From Symsagittifera roscoffensis (lineage: Eukaryota > Xenacoelomorpha > Acoela > Convolutidae): a stretch of DNA of 64,000 bases. Below, one piece after another: positions 34,801 through 43,964 of this stretch. The notes below the pieces were generated by a model. The model was given only the letters and a program-made list of their open reading frames with translations, was not told the DNA's origin and did not search any database. How positions within the stretch are numbered: the first letter of the stretch is position 1; every line of letters begins with the position of its first letter. A program made the translations under genes and the position numbers. The stretch is from the NCBI RefSeq assembly GCF_963678635.1, contig NC_087067.1, forward strand, positions 14,643,018 through 14,707,017, in the 5' to 3' direction.

Positions 34801-36138
34801 CCATTTTCAAGGAAGGAAATATCGATAAACCCTCAGACTATAGACCAATTTCGCTTCTTCCATTGAGAAAAATTTTTGAGCATCTAATTCTCAGACGAGC
34901 CCAATCATATGTAGACAAGTTTAATATCATCCGAAACAATTAGTTTGGCTTCAGATCAAAAAGGAGCACTGTTGACGCCATCCTTACATTGTGGAAAGAA
35001 GTTTTAACGTCGCTATCGAACAAAAAACTAACTGTTCGGAATACTTTTTTAGACATAACAAAGGCTTTTGACACTGTTGATCACTCCAATCTCCAATCTG
35101 TTAATAAAATTGGAAAATATGGGATTCAGAGGGCCTGCCTTAAAACTCTTGGAATCTTATCTTGACAATCGCTATCAGTACATCGAAACAAACTCTTTTA
35201 AGCTTTTAAGACCGAACTTAAACTGGTATCTTTTGGTGTACCTCATGGATCTATCCTTTGCCCTTTTTATTCATACTTTACAAAAATTATCTTGAAATAG
35301 CCACAAAAAACACAGGGGTACTTTTGTATGCTGATGACACTGTTCTGAAATCCACAAAAAAAACAAAGACTACATTGCTCTCGCACATCAATCGGCTTTG
35401 CTTGAAGAAAATGATTGGTTAGACAAGAAAAAATTGAAAAATAAAATTAATTTTATATAGAGAATGGTTTAAAGGTGCGAATTAAGAGGTTTTACGTTTA
35501 ATAAATGTTCACCGATAGAAGGTCCATTGCATTGGATCGAAGAAGTTAACTAATTTTTTTGTTCTCCGCTTAATGAGACACCTGAAAACGGGCCGTGCTG
35601 TCTTAATGGTGTTCTCCCAAACTATTCCAATTTGTATTTATAAATTTTTATAAATAACTCTGTAACTAGATATCGTTTGGAAACAATTTATTATTATGAT
35701 TATCAATAGCTTTCATATGCTTAAAATATAACCGCCTGCATATAAATCCTTAGCTTCGATTTTACTTCAGCGCTGATATGTATGCATGTACAGCAATGAA
35801 ATTGCAATACAGCTATAAAAAACTGGAAAAAAAATGATTTGCTAACAAGTCAGTATCAAGTACGAAACATTTCACGCACTACCTCGGTGATATGATAATC
35901 TTTCGCATGCACGCCTACCTTTAATGAAGCTTCTGTTCAGCTTCTTCATGCACAATTCTGCATCTTCAGGTGAGTTGAGGCCTACAAATGCAAAGCCACG
36001 CGACTCTCCTTCCGCATTCTTCTTCAGTTTCAGATCCGTAACAGTCGAGTAGACTTCGAAGGCCTTGCGTATACTCTCTTCTGATGCGGATTTGGGAAGG
36101 TTCTTCACTATCAGCTTTGAGCTCATTCTACATTCAAC
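22832..36138 (-). CDS. RBM19: RNA-binding protein 19 / MRD1 homologue, six RRMs
   Basis: RBM19 (yeast Mrd1) is a nucleolar protein needed for small-subunit rRNA processing. Exons: 36126-35919, 30439-30003, about 29823-28998, 28523-28135, 25116-24879 and 23067-22832; all phases agree and give 777 residues. RRM1 spans exons 1-2 (KLIVKNLP ... GFAFVGL). Exon 2 holds a degenerate RRM2 (YKVRITKFPKSWNK). Exon 3 has RRM3 (GRLFVRNLSYT ... KGFGYVTF) and RRM4 (TVILAKNLPVG), with the family linker YNWNSLFIGANTVAD between them. RRM5 spans exons 4-5 (CVFVKNLSFET), RRM6 spans exons 5-6 (CKILVKNVPFEV, RGFCFVEY), ending in a basic Lys-rich tail. The exon 3 acceptor (ACAAAAG) is weak and uncertain. Human RBM19 is longer (about 960 residues), mostly through acidic linkers. 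A splice acceptor stands 12 nt before the ATG. The last two exons are duplicated downstream. Confidence 0.92.
25296..26091. repeat. 398 bp local tandem duplication inside copy B
   Basis: Two adjacent units about 398 bp long (for example TACATCACGTT at 25301 and 25699) correspond to a single unit in copy A around 19.8-20.2 kb. They run from the AAAGCTCTTTGAATTT repeat to the SINE head GCAGAGGCGAAGC. They must have arisen after, or independently of, the 5.5 kb duplication. Confidence 0.88.
27472..28134. other. RBM19 intron 4, unique part
   Basis: Between the end of copy B and exon 4. It contains a dispersed repeat (about 27640-27770) with GGTACCTGATTTTG and TTTTCAATGGTCGGAACA, also found near 2435-2545, 32080-32160 and 56710-56810 and inverted near 58150-58260. 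No exon is seen. Confidence 0.6.
30440..34379. other. RBM19 intron 1, left part: dispersed repeats
   Basis: This intronic stretch holds SINE-like heads at about 30917 and 32847, a tRNA-like block at 33243-33320, a second-module copy with AAGTAAGCCGACAG at 31810 and TTACGGGAAAA near 32008, and another SINE-like copy at 33560-33910. A repeat with GTGTGATGACAG-type sequence lies near 30520 (relatives at 1980 and 55900). I see no exon. Confidence 0.6.
33560..33910. repeat. tRNA-derived SINE-like repeat copy
   Basis: Head ATACAGAGTCGAAGCTTCAC, tRNA-like centre around 33675-33760, the phrase ATTAGCCACCAAG, then tail TTTGCGCATCGGGATGG with TTCGTAATATAACTATACG. It is a full-length but diverged member of the family. 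Confidence 0.55.
34380..35475 (+). mobile_element. Decayed LINE fragment with reverse transcriptase
   Basis: The plus strand encodes, in shifting frames, the linker EHFNEYFANIGARL (about 34500), then RT motifs SDYRPISLLPL (about 34832), FGFRSKRSTVDAI, FLDITKAFDTVDH (about 35050), a GVPHGSILCP core (about 35237) and LLYADDTVL with the catalytic YADD at 35327-35338. Several frameshifts and stops break it. The order and motifs suit a Jockey/CR1-type non-LTR element, 5'-truncated, lying inside RBM19 intron 1 on the opposite strand. Confidence 0.85.
36127..36138 (-). promoter_or_regulatory. Acceptor-like site and 12 nt leader before the RBM19 start
   Basis: On the minus strand an AT-rich stretch ends AATGCTTCAG just before 36138, leaving GTTGAATGTAGA and then the ATG. 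This is compatible with spliced-leader addition or a 5' UTR intron; no 5' exon is recognisable upstream. Confidence 0.5.
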
Positions 36139-37178
36139 CTGAAGCATTTAATTACACTGCTTGTTATTATATAAAAAAAGGATCAAAATATTTTTATACG
36201 TTTAAGACGTTTTAAAACAGAGCTCGGAAAAAAAAAATCGAAAACTATGCCTGCCTACAAAATTTCATACGTATGTCTCCATTATTCTCAAGTTTGAGGA
36301 AAAGCTTGGGTAGACGCCTGTTCAGCTTAGGCAGAGTTTGTCATAACACTGTCGTAAGATGGAAACTTAGAAATTCGAAATAAAAATTTTTGCTCATCAT
36401 ACGAAGCAAAATGAGCGACGAAGTGGATATAATATAAGCCGAAGCCACTTTTAAACCGAATAAGCAAAAAAAACTAAATTAACAGCAACCGAATTGGATA
36501 AATTAACCAACAAAAGACAAAACCGAAAAGATTGGTGTTTAATAAGCTAACATGCTCGAAAAAAAAACCTGTTGTTTTTGTCACAGAGTTAATATTTGAC
36601 AAAAAATTTTAAAACCGTTTTCTTGATCGATCTTCAAGTTCAGGAAAACACAGACGCACAAAAAATCGCCAGCATTAAATAAGCATTTAGTATCGCTTAC
36701 CATTAAGCCGGTGAAACTTGGGCAGACCACAATTCAGCAGAAAAGAAAACAATACCATAAAAAAGTCAAAATTACTTTCAAAATAATAAGTTTCAAAACT
36801 TGCCCTCTTGAAGAATTACAAAAAACTATTCAAAATATTCAAACATTTAAATGTGAAAAAAACGAAAAAAAAAGAAAACAGAACTTAATCAAAATCAACA
36901 GTTCCTAAAATCAAAAGTATTAACCACTTTGAACTAAAACTGAAAATTTTCAAATCAAACATGAGTCAGTACGTTAGAAAAAATTTAAAATCATCAAAAC
37001 CAAAAAATATACATATATTTTTTTAAAAATGTGTGAAAATTTTTTAAGTAGTTTTGACTATAGCTCTCGGATTTTCAACGATTTATACTTTTTAACACAG
37101 AGTCGAAGCTAAATTTGCAAAACAAAAGTCAAGAAGCAGCCGCATTTACCACTAATCCTGCTTGGATAACACTACTTT
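36139..37178. other. Upstream region of RBM19, no gene seen
   Basis: AT-rich sequence with diverged repeat fragments, including GTAGACGCCTGTTCAGC near 36310 and a SINE head TTAACACAGAGTCGAAGC at 37093. If RBM19 is not trans-spliced, its first noncoding exon and promoter should lie here. I cannot identify them. Confidence 0.5.
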
Positions 37179-37370
37179 TGATGTAGGTGTGAAACCGGAT
37201 ACGATATAATGTTCAGTTTAGAAGGCAACTATATGGTTCAACAATAATATTTCAACAGCACATTTTATTTCAGTTGACTCCAGACAAACTAGAGGTCTAA
37301 AAGGTTAACTTGCAGGTCTTCAGATAGAACTCAATGACTTAACAATGATTTATAACATACCCCTATGTCA
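37179..37370 (-). repeat. 3' LTR of the gag-only element
   Basis: A 192 bp direct repeat of the LTR at 38453-39372. Shared blocks include TTTAGAAGGCAACTATA, GTTCAACAATAATAT, AACTCCAGACAA, CAGGTCTTCAGATAGAAC and ATACCCCTATGTCA. Confidence 0.75.
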
Positions 37371-37622
37371 TGGGGACAACCGCAATAAACGTAACCCGAA
37401 GGCTTAAAATTTATAAGTAAATCAACCGCCTGTAAACACTATCCGTTTACATTCATTCTGTACGTAGATATTGCTATATATAAATACTTTTACTTGTATC
37501 ACTTAGTTTATGTGAATTTGTTGTTATTGAGTTTTTTGGCTTTTGACGCCGGCCCCTCTCCGTGGGCCTTTTCGAATTTTGAAAATAGTTAAGTTCTTTT
37601 CCCCGATGTTCCAGATCATCAC

Positions 37623-38436
37623 TCAGCCCATTTTAGTAACGCCCCTCTTTAGGTGCATCGATCGTCTTGACGACACCTTAGGTTGCACGCCCGCTGATCC
37701 TAGGGTTCCGGATGTTCCCGCATTATCGTTTGCTTCGCTCACTTTCGCCGTCTCGCTTGCTTTCGGGTCGCTTTCCGGTTCGATTACATTTTTTTCGCTG
37801 TTTTTTTTTAACTGCTCGAGTCTTCTTTTCTTCGTCTGTTCGTTTTCCGTAGCGCTCTGCTTTTTTTCCGAAGTTTCCGTTTCGGCTTTTTCACTCCGAT
37901 CAGGAGTCTTTGGGTTTGTACCTTTGATAGGCCTGTTATGTTCGCGTTTTGGGAATTTATGCCTGGTTTTCCTTGGGCCACGGGTTACTTGGTCGATGGG
38001 CCTGTTATGTTCGCGTTTTGGGAGATTATGCCTGGTTTTCCTTAGGCCACGGGTCACTCGGCCGTTCGCAATTTTTCGGATCAAAATGCAAAACCGCTCC
38101 GTCTTTAACTAGGGTACCTCTCGATCATAAAATTTACCCCAGGTTTCCGAGCTTCGAAGATCCGCTGCGCTTCGTCTCCGATACATAAATACAGGATTGA
38201 ATTCAGCTTCTTTGCTGATTCGACGCGGTTCTTTCCGTTGACATCTGCCAGCAATGCCGCTTGGCTGTCGCGTTTAGCGTAGCTGCAAAGTAGAAGTCAT
38301 CTGGATCGCTGTCATACTTGTCTTGGCAATCATACCCGTGGAACTTAATATTCCACTCTTCCCAGTATGCAGGCGGCTTCGGTGTCCGTGAACCCCAAAA
38401 CGATACGATGTTCAGTGGTTCAGCCCTCACTTTCAT
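37623..38436 (-). pseudogene. Degenerate gag-like gene
   Basis: The minus-strand frame starting at 38436 contains PPAYWEEWNIKFHGY and DDFYFAATLNATAKRHCW, the W..W...F..Y pattern and helix-rich layout of retrotransposon Gag. It meets a stop near 38206. A shifted frame continues with LYLCIGDEAQRIF to about 38115, and a third frame (38084-37623) encodes a basic, charged tail with a 23-residue unit repeated twice (DNA period 69 bp, units at about 37931 and 38000). Two frameshifts break it. No zinc knuckle is seen. It belongs to the gag-only LTR element around it. Confidence 0.7.
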
Positions 38437-38452
38437 CTTGCTGGTTGCGCCA

Positions 38453-39372
38453 TGATGTAGGTATGAAAACGGATGTAATGTTCAATTTAGAAGGCAACTA
38501 CAGTGCTGATTTAAATTATCCGGACAAATCGAACCAAAACGTGAATTTTCAAACGCGTTTTTCTCAAATTGGGTTAAAATTAGACAAAAAGTGAAGAGAA
38601 CAAAAGTTGCTTAGAATTTCACCAGAATTAAAATGGTGCCATTTTTTCTTCGAAATTCTCAACAAAAACTTTACCCCAAAAATGGGTCATTTTGACTTTT
38701 TTCCTTTAATCAAAAATTACGCGGAAACTACTTTGTTAATTGATGAGAAAATTATATCACAGGAAGCATCTTACGCAGTTCAACAAAGTTTAAGAAGGGT
38801 TAAATCTCCAAAAAATTTGCGCAAATTGTTTAAAAATTATTTTTAAACAGAGATTCTGGGTTTTATATAGTAAAAGTCACATTTATTGACTATCAAGTGA
38901 AAAATTTTCCTCTTATACAGATTTTTGGAGATTTAACCCTTCTTAAACTTTGTTGAACTGTGTAAGAGGCTTCCTGTGATATAATTTTCTTATCAATTAA
39001 CAAAGTAGTTTGCGCGTAATTTTTGATTAAAGGAAAAAAGCCAAAATGACCCATTTTTGGGGTAAAGTTTTTGTTGAGAATTTCGAAGAAAAAATGGCAC
39101 CATTTTAATTCTGGTGAAATTCTAAGCAACTTTTGTTCTCTTCTATTTTTGTCTAATCTTAACCCAATTTGAGAAAAACGCGTTTGAAAATTCAAGTTTT
39201 GTTCGTTTTGTCCGGATAATTTAAATCAGCACTGTATATAGTTCAACAATAATATATCAAATTCACATTTTGTTTCGGCAAACTCCAGACAAGCTATTGG
39301 TCGAAAAAGTCAACTGGCAGGTCTTCAGATAGAACTTTTTTTATATTAGATTAATAGCATACCCCTATGTCA
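38453..39372 (-). repeat. 5' LTR of the gag-only element, interrupted
   Basis: It matches the 192 bp LTR at 37179-37370 once the foldback element at 38501-39234 is removed. The uninterrupted LTR copy shows the empty target site CAACTATATGGTTC, which proves the insertion and its TA target. Confidence 0.75.
38501..39234. mobile_element. Foldback (Tc1/mariner-type) element, 734 bp
   Basis: Arms of about 314 bp (38501-38815 and 38922-39234) are inverted copies with few differences, around a 106 bp spacer. The termini read CAGTGCTGATTTAAATTATC, like Tc1/mariner ends, and the flanks are TA on both sides. Each arm carries a long open frame, mirrored on opposite strands, but no transposase is recognised. 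It is inserted in an LTR. A diverged relative lies at 48988-49243. Confidence 0.85.
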
Positions 39373-39760
39373 TTTTCAGCCATACTGGTCACAGCAGAGC
39401 CATTTGCACTTTTATATGAAGAGGGGAATTCAACTTCCATTTAGCAAACGACTATGAATTGAGCTGAAAATCAAATCAAAACCAACACGCGTGAAATCAA
39501 ATTTTACAGCGAACATCTTGCACTTTTCGTGGAGAAAAATGTAAAAACACCCACTAAACAAAAAAAGTCTTCAAAGCGTTCGCGGAACGTTGAGAAAAGG
39601 GCGCTTCTTTGCCAAATGAGAAAATCTCTGCAGGACTCCTATGCATTTCTAGAGTATTATCATATTTCCACATTAATGGCTTTTCAGAAACGATTCAAAA
39701 ACTGAACAAAACAGTTAATTTTGAAAAACTTTCAGGACAAGCAAAAACACAAAAAATAAA
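39373..39760. other. NUP85 3' flank, no gene seen
   Basis: Short AT-rich region between the LTR element and the NUP85 stop codon. No AATAAA on the minus strand close to the stop was found. Confidence 0.5.
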
Positions 39761-42143
39761 TTAACATTGAAGCAAACTCAACAATATCGTAAGTTCTTTG
39801 GTCGTCTTTTCATTCATTTCAACAGTCATTTTACTACTGTTTGGATGAAAGTTTTCCATCGCCACTTTCAGAGCAAAAATATCGTCACTGGAGTTTATCA
39901 AGTTGAGCGACACAAAATCACAGCTGTCGAGTAAAAGACTCAGCTGCAACACCTCGGGTATATTCGGACACCTGATCAAAGACATCAGAAGACTTGCCGC
40001 TCTTTTGAAATCAGCTTCGACTGTTTTACACTTGAGATACTCGTAGAACATGCAGACCATGTTAAGAAGAGAACCTTCGCTTTGTTTTCCTATAGTGCCC
40101 AACTTCACTTTTGCAACCCTAGACAGGTTTTCCAAAATACCCGCAATGGAGTCTATATCTCTAGTTTCCAAATACAGTTTCAAACATTCGTGTGCAAGTT
40201 TTGTCGCAATCTCAAGGTCCAAACATCTTACCGTCCACTGACTAGCATTAAGCAAATTGTTGCAATTCAAATAAGCAACAGCGCGTTTTCGGTTAATTGA
40301 GTAGACGCTATCTTGCAATCCATATTTCAGACACATGCTGATTAGACTTACAGCTTGCTGATCGTTTATTGGTTCAATTCGTTCTATTAATTCATAAAGC
40401 ATACTACTTCCAATTTGATTCTTATCGTAGAAAGAAGAACTCCTTCTAGAAACTTCCAAATTATCTTGATTTCGGTCTAATTGCATTAAATAAGTGAAGG
40501 CAAAAGGCCATAAGCTACTATGCAACATGAGTTTCGTCCCGTAATCTTTGGTGAGAAATGTCAGAAAGTCTTCCTTGAGTTCTTTTTCATTTGACCCTGG
40601 ATCACTTAATTTATACCCAGAGTAGTAGAAAAGGTCAACTAAGTGCATAGCGGTGCACGTTTCAGGAAACACCGTGCAAATATGGTACACTATTTTCAGG
40701 TTATCAGCCGTGAACAAAGCGTGAATTACGTGATCAAGTGGGCTTTCAATGGCCGAGCTTTGCATTATTGACGGCAACACTTTTGCCAAGTCATGTTTGC
40801 TCATACTCGGCATAATGAAGATCGCAAACGCGATTATACATTCGAACCATCTTTCGAAAACAACGCCAATTGAAGATTCGCCCGCGCCATCATCTTTCAT
40901 TATCTTGTTCAGCACTGATCTCTCGCCCGCACATAATCCACAAACTAAGGTCAATTCAGGTTCATCACACGCCTCCGCGATTACTTTCAGCTCTTGGAAA
41001 GAATTTCTCCACATAGCTGCAAACGAATTAAGTTCAACAGTCGAGTATTGACTGCAACTTGAGATCGGATTTTGCTTGAGAAGCATAATTATATCTTGAA
41101 CTAGCTTCCATTGAGTACAGCTTTTATCAGAATCTCTTTGATCGCCCATTCCGAAATTTCCTATCCCTATCAAATCAGCGCCCGAATTGTACTTTTCGTG
41201 GAAAAAGTCACTCAAAACATTCAAGAGCGCTATAGCTTCTCTGAAGAATCCCTGTGTCAGAAGCTTAAAGAGAATATTCCAGAAGTTTCTAGAACTTTTA
41301 GAGTCATGAAATTTGCACTTGAGTGCTGCTTTAAGCATGTTTGGATCGGTTGACGTGTGTTGTTGGATCCAATCGATTAAGTTTTTGACTACGAAAGGCG
41401 ACTCGTTGAAATACAAAGACTCAGCAAGCGACCAAACTAGATCCACGACTGAAAGAGAATTTCGTATCGCTTCTGACATGTTTCTCTCTTCTCTTTCTTT
41501 TGCCTCTTTTTCAGATGATTTTTCTCCTTTCTGTTCTTCTTGTTCATTGTCTGAATTCGTATCGATGACCGATTTCAAAACACTTCTGTATCTTTGACTG
41601 AACTTAAGAGAGTTTTGTCGGGACGCGTTTGTGACCGTGCACCTGAAACACGCAAAAACATTTGTATTCTTGGTTGCTAGCGTCTTAAAACTGATAACCA
41701 TTGACACAATCAAAAGAAAATGATCATTAAATACCGAAGCCTACAAACCGATTTTTTTTTGTTATTTCTTAGTTTTTAACTAGTTAGTGAAAAGAAAAAA
41801 CACAAAAAAAAAACAATAATTTTTGATGTAAAAAAATTCCCCGCTGAATTCCGAGCGCCAAGACAGTTTTAATTGTTAACGTCACAAATTAACAAGAGGT
41901 CTACGCATTTTTCCGGGATTATCGTGTTGTTTATTGTTGAATTTCCAGTTTTGAAAAAATGAACATATTAATTAAAAAATTGTTGGCAAGACCGTTTTGG
42001 TATACAAATACCACCGGAGCATCCAAAGAATCTGAAATTAACATTGATGCCTCAAAATTTTGAGCCAGGCTCACTAACTCGCATGACTGTGGCACGTTTC
42101 GCCAGTCGTAATTTAGTGGCACCTCATCCATTTCGGCCCACAT
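39761..42143 (-). CDS. NUP85: Nucleoporin NUP85 homologue
   Basis: NUP85 is a helical scaffold subunit of the Y-shaped NUP107-160 complex of the nuclear pore. The large 3' exon spans 41642-39761 (acceptor GTGTTTCAG) and encodes over 600 residues. FSQRYRSVLKSV aligns with the vertebrate KNYRSVIRACM region, MSEAIRNSLSVVDLVWSLAESLYF with the AMELIWNLCEILF region, ESPLDHVIHALF with the family DNILLAAF helix and HSSLWPFAFTYLMQLD with HPSLWQLGVDYFD; FKRAASLLMSLI lies near the C-terminus. A first exon starts at 42143 (LNYDWRNVPQ, PVVFVYQNG), matching the YFDW and PFIYIIRKD segments. The junction between exon 1 and the large exon is unresolved: the acceptor needs a phase 2 donor and only a weak GTTCAT fits. 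Unlike its neighbours, the start has no acceptor signal directly upstream. Confidence 0.88.
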
Positions 42144-42785
42144 TTATTAAGTGTGTAAGACAATTTGTGAGAGGCGAGAGGCGATATGTGCCAATAAATT
42201 CAAGAGGGGTGAAAAGTGTGTAGACAAACTCGCATGCATTAACAGAAAAACTTCAAACAAAAAGGCTTCTCAGAAAGCTAATTAGACGAGAGAAAACTAT
42301 TGAAGATATCTGCTTGGATAAGTTAATTTGTTAAATGAAGTTCGTAAGTGAAAAAGCATTCAATTCTAGTTCATAGCTGTTGGCGCTATAAGGAAAGCAA
42401 AGAGATGCATCACTAGCGATAACTCACGAAAATAGCATGGCAAGCTAACCGACAGAAAAGTTAGACGAAATTGTTCGAGAAAAAAAACATACCGAAAATC
42501 AGATCTATCAAAAATTTCAAATTTTGTGACGAGTAAGATCAATGCTAGCAGTAAATCAGCGTTGAAATAAAACTTACAAATCAGTAACTAAGCCAACAAA
42601 ACTTGAGTAGATGCCCGTCGAGCCGAAAGAGTCCAAAAATTTTCATAACCCAGCACACACAAAAGGAACATCATAAAAAGTCGACGTTGGTTTGCAAATA
42701 ACCAACAAAAATTTCAAATTAAAAAAAACATCTAAAATGCAGACATGCTCAAAATATGTCGATGACGTCACTCTGTTGTAACTCA
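42144..42785. other. Upstream region of NUP85
   Basis: No ORF of interest. A diverged fragment of the second repeat module lies at about 42560-42620 (AGTAACTAAGCCAACAAAAC, TGAGTAGATGCCCG). A pyrimidine-rich TCTCGCCTCTCAC stretch on the minus strand about 30 nt before the ATG could include the transcription start, which is inference only. Confidence 0.4.
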
Positions 42786-42787
42786 AA

Positions 42788-43325
42788 TATCGACACAGAG
42801 GCGAAGCTGCTCCTCGCAAGCACTAGCGAGAACACGACAAAAAGCAGCTCTATGAATTGCAAAAAAAAATAAATAAGCATCAAAATAGTGAAAATCGGCT
42901 ACGTCTCGGATTCAAACCTACGACCTACTCCGACCCAAAAACTATGTGTCTCATGCACTAACCACTCAGCCACGGACGCTTCATTGCTAGCAAACACTAT
43001 CCACAAACAAAGCAGAGACAGATTCTATGCAATTTCCAATGCTCCAGTAAACTTTACATTTCAGTGAACACTTTCAATGAAAACTTTTTTTTGAGAGTAA
43101 TATTAGAAAAAAAGAAAGTTCGTACTAATAAAGTAACGCTCGCAAGCTCGTACGTGTAAATAACAGGAAAACTTGAGAAGCAAAAATGCTGAAAATATGC
43201 TATCTATGGAGACGCGCTCATAGAAAAGACTAGTTCTTACACACTTGTAAAAAAAATTAAATTATAGAAAAAAAGTATTTCCCGACTATAAAACCCTTGT
43301 TCTCGCAAGTGGGCATAAAAAACCA
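42788..43325. repeat. Best-preserved composite SINE-like repeat
   Basis: Head CACAGAGGCGAAGCTGC; tRNA-like centre 42895-42985, which on the minus strand shows the A-box-like TGGCTGAGTGGTTAGTGCA and B-box-like GGTTTGAATCC; tail 1 TTCGTACTAATAAAGTAACG (about 43110-43130) with the hairpin CGCTCGCAAGCTCG; and tail 2 ATTTCCCGACTATAAAACCC with CTTGTTCTCGCAAG (about 43278-43312). It is the reference for the family in this window. Confidence 0.7.
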
Positions 43326-43964
43326 ATTTAAGTTGAAAAAATTCGTACTTTACCTTGCACTCGGTTAATGCTATTGAGTTTTTCGAGTTGAAAATGAGGA
43401 ACAAAAAGTTCAAAAAATGCTCTTAATTTCCTAAAGAAAAGCAAAATTAAACCACAGAACCTGTTTATGTAAAAAATCATTTGTTTTAACAATATTCAAT
43501 GATGTCTTGATTTTTATTTACATATACCATACGGGCAGGCGGGCATCAATCAAGTAAAACCGTTTCCACCTTTTGTCAATCATAACTTGGGCCTTTTCCT
43601 GTGATTTCTTCAAAAAATACTTGACCACGTCGCATATCTAGATACTAAGAATGAGGATGTTACCAAGAACGATTCCTTTAGAGTAATGGAGAAACTTTGG
43701 TCTATTTAAATAGCTTTTCTTGAATTCGAAATTACAAACTAACGAACAAATTGAAAAACAGCAAAAGAACTCTAAAAACAAGAAAACATGTGTAAATAGG
43801 TATTATGAGATTAAAAACTCCACGTCGAAAAAAATTTACTACGGCTGAACTCGGACCCACTTTTTGCGGCAACCAAATCGAAGATAATAATACTGAACGA
43901 CTGACAGCTTTAGATATTTCTTCCACAATCCAGTCCGAACAACCCATCTAAAACAAGCCCGTAC

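Larger units (their letters stand above)
37179..39372 (-). mobile_element. Gag-only LTR retrotransposon (TR-GAG-like), minus orientation
   Basis: Two direct repeats of about 190 bp bound the element: 37179-37370 (3' LTR) and 38453-39372 (5' LTR, enlarged by a 734 bp insertion). Both read TG...CA on either strand. Directly inside the 5' LTR on the minus strand is a primer-binding-site-like TGGCGCAACCAG (38452-38441), and a gag-like reading frame starts at 38436. The interior is only about 1.08 kb and has no protease, reverse transcriptase or integrase. No convincing polypurine tract or target-site duplication was found. The LTR copies differ noticeably, so the insertion is not recent. Confidence 0.72.

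Noticed and set aside
37543-38112. 189-codon plus-strand ORF
   Set aside because: It is the shadow of the charged, GC-richer gag tail on the minus strand, which has the Gag-like upstream region and primer-binding site.
43278-43312. TTGC-loop-GCAAG hairpin as a Helitron 3' end
   Set aside because: No CTRR terminus follows at the expected spacing, and no TC start or A/T insertion site was found.
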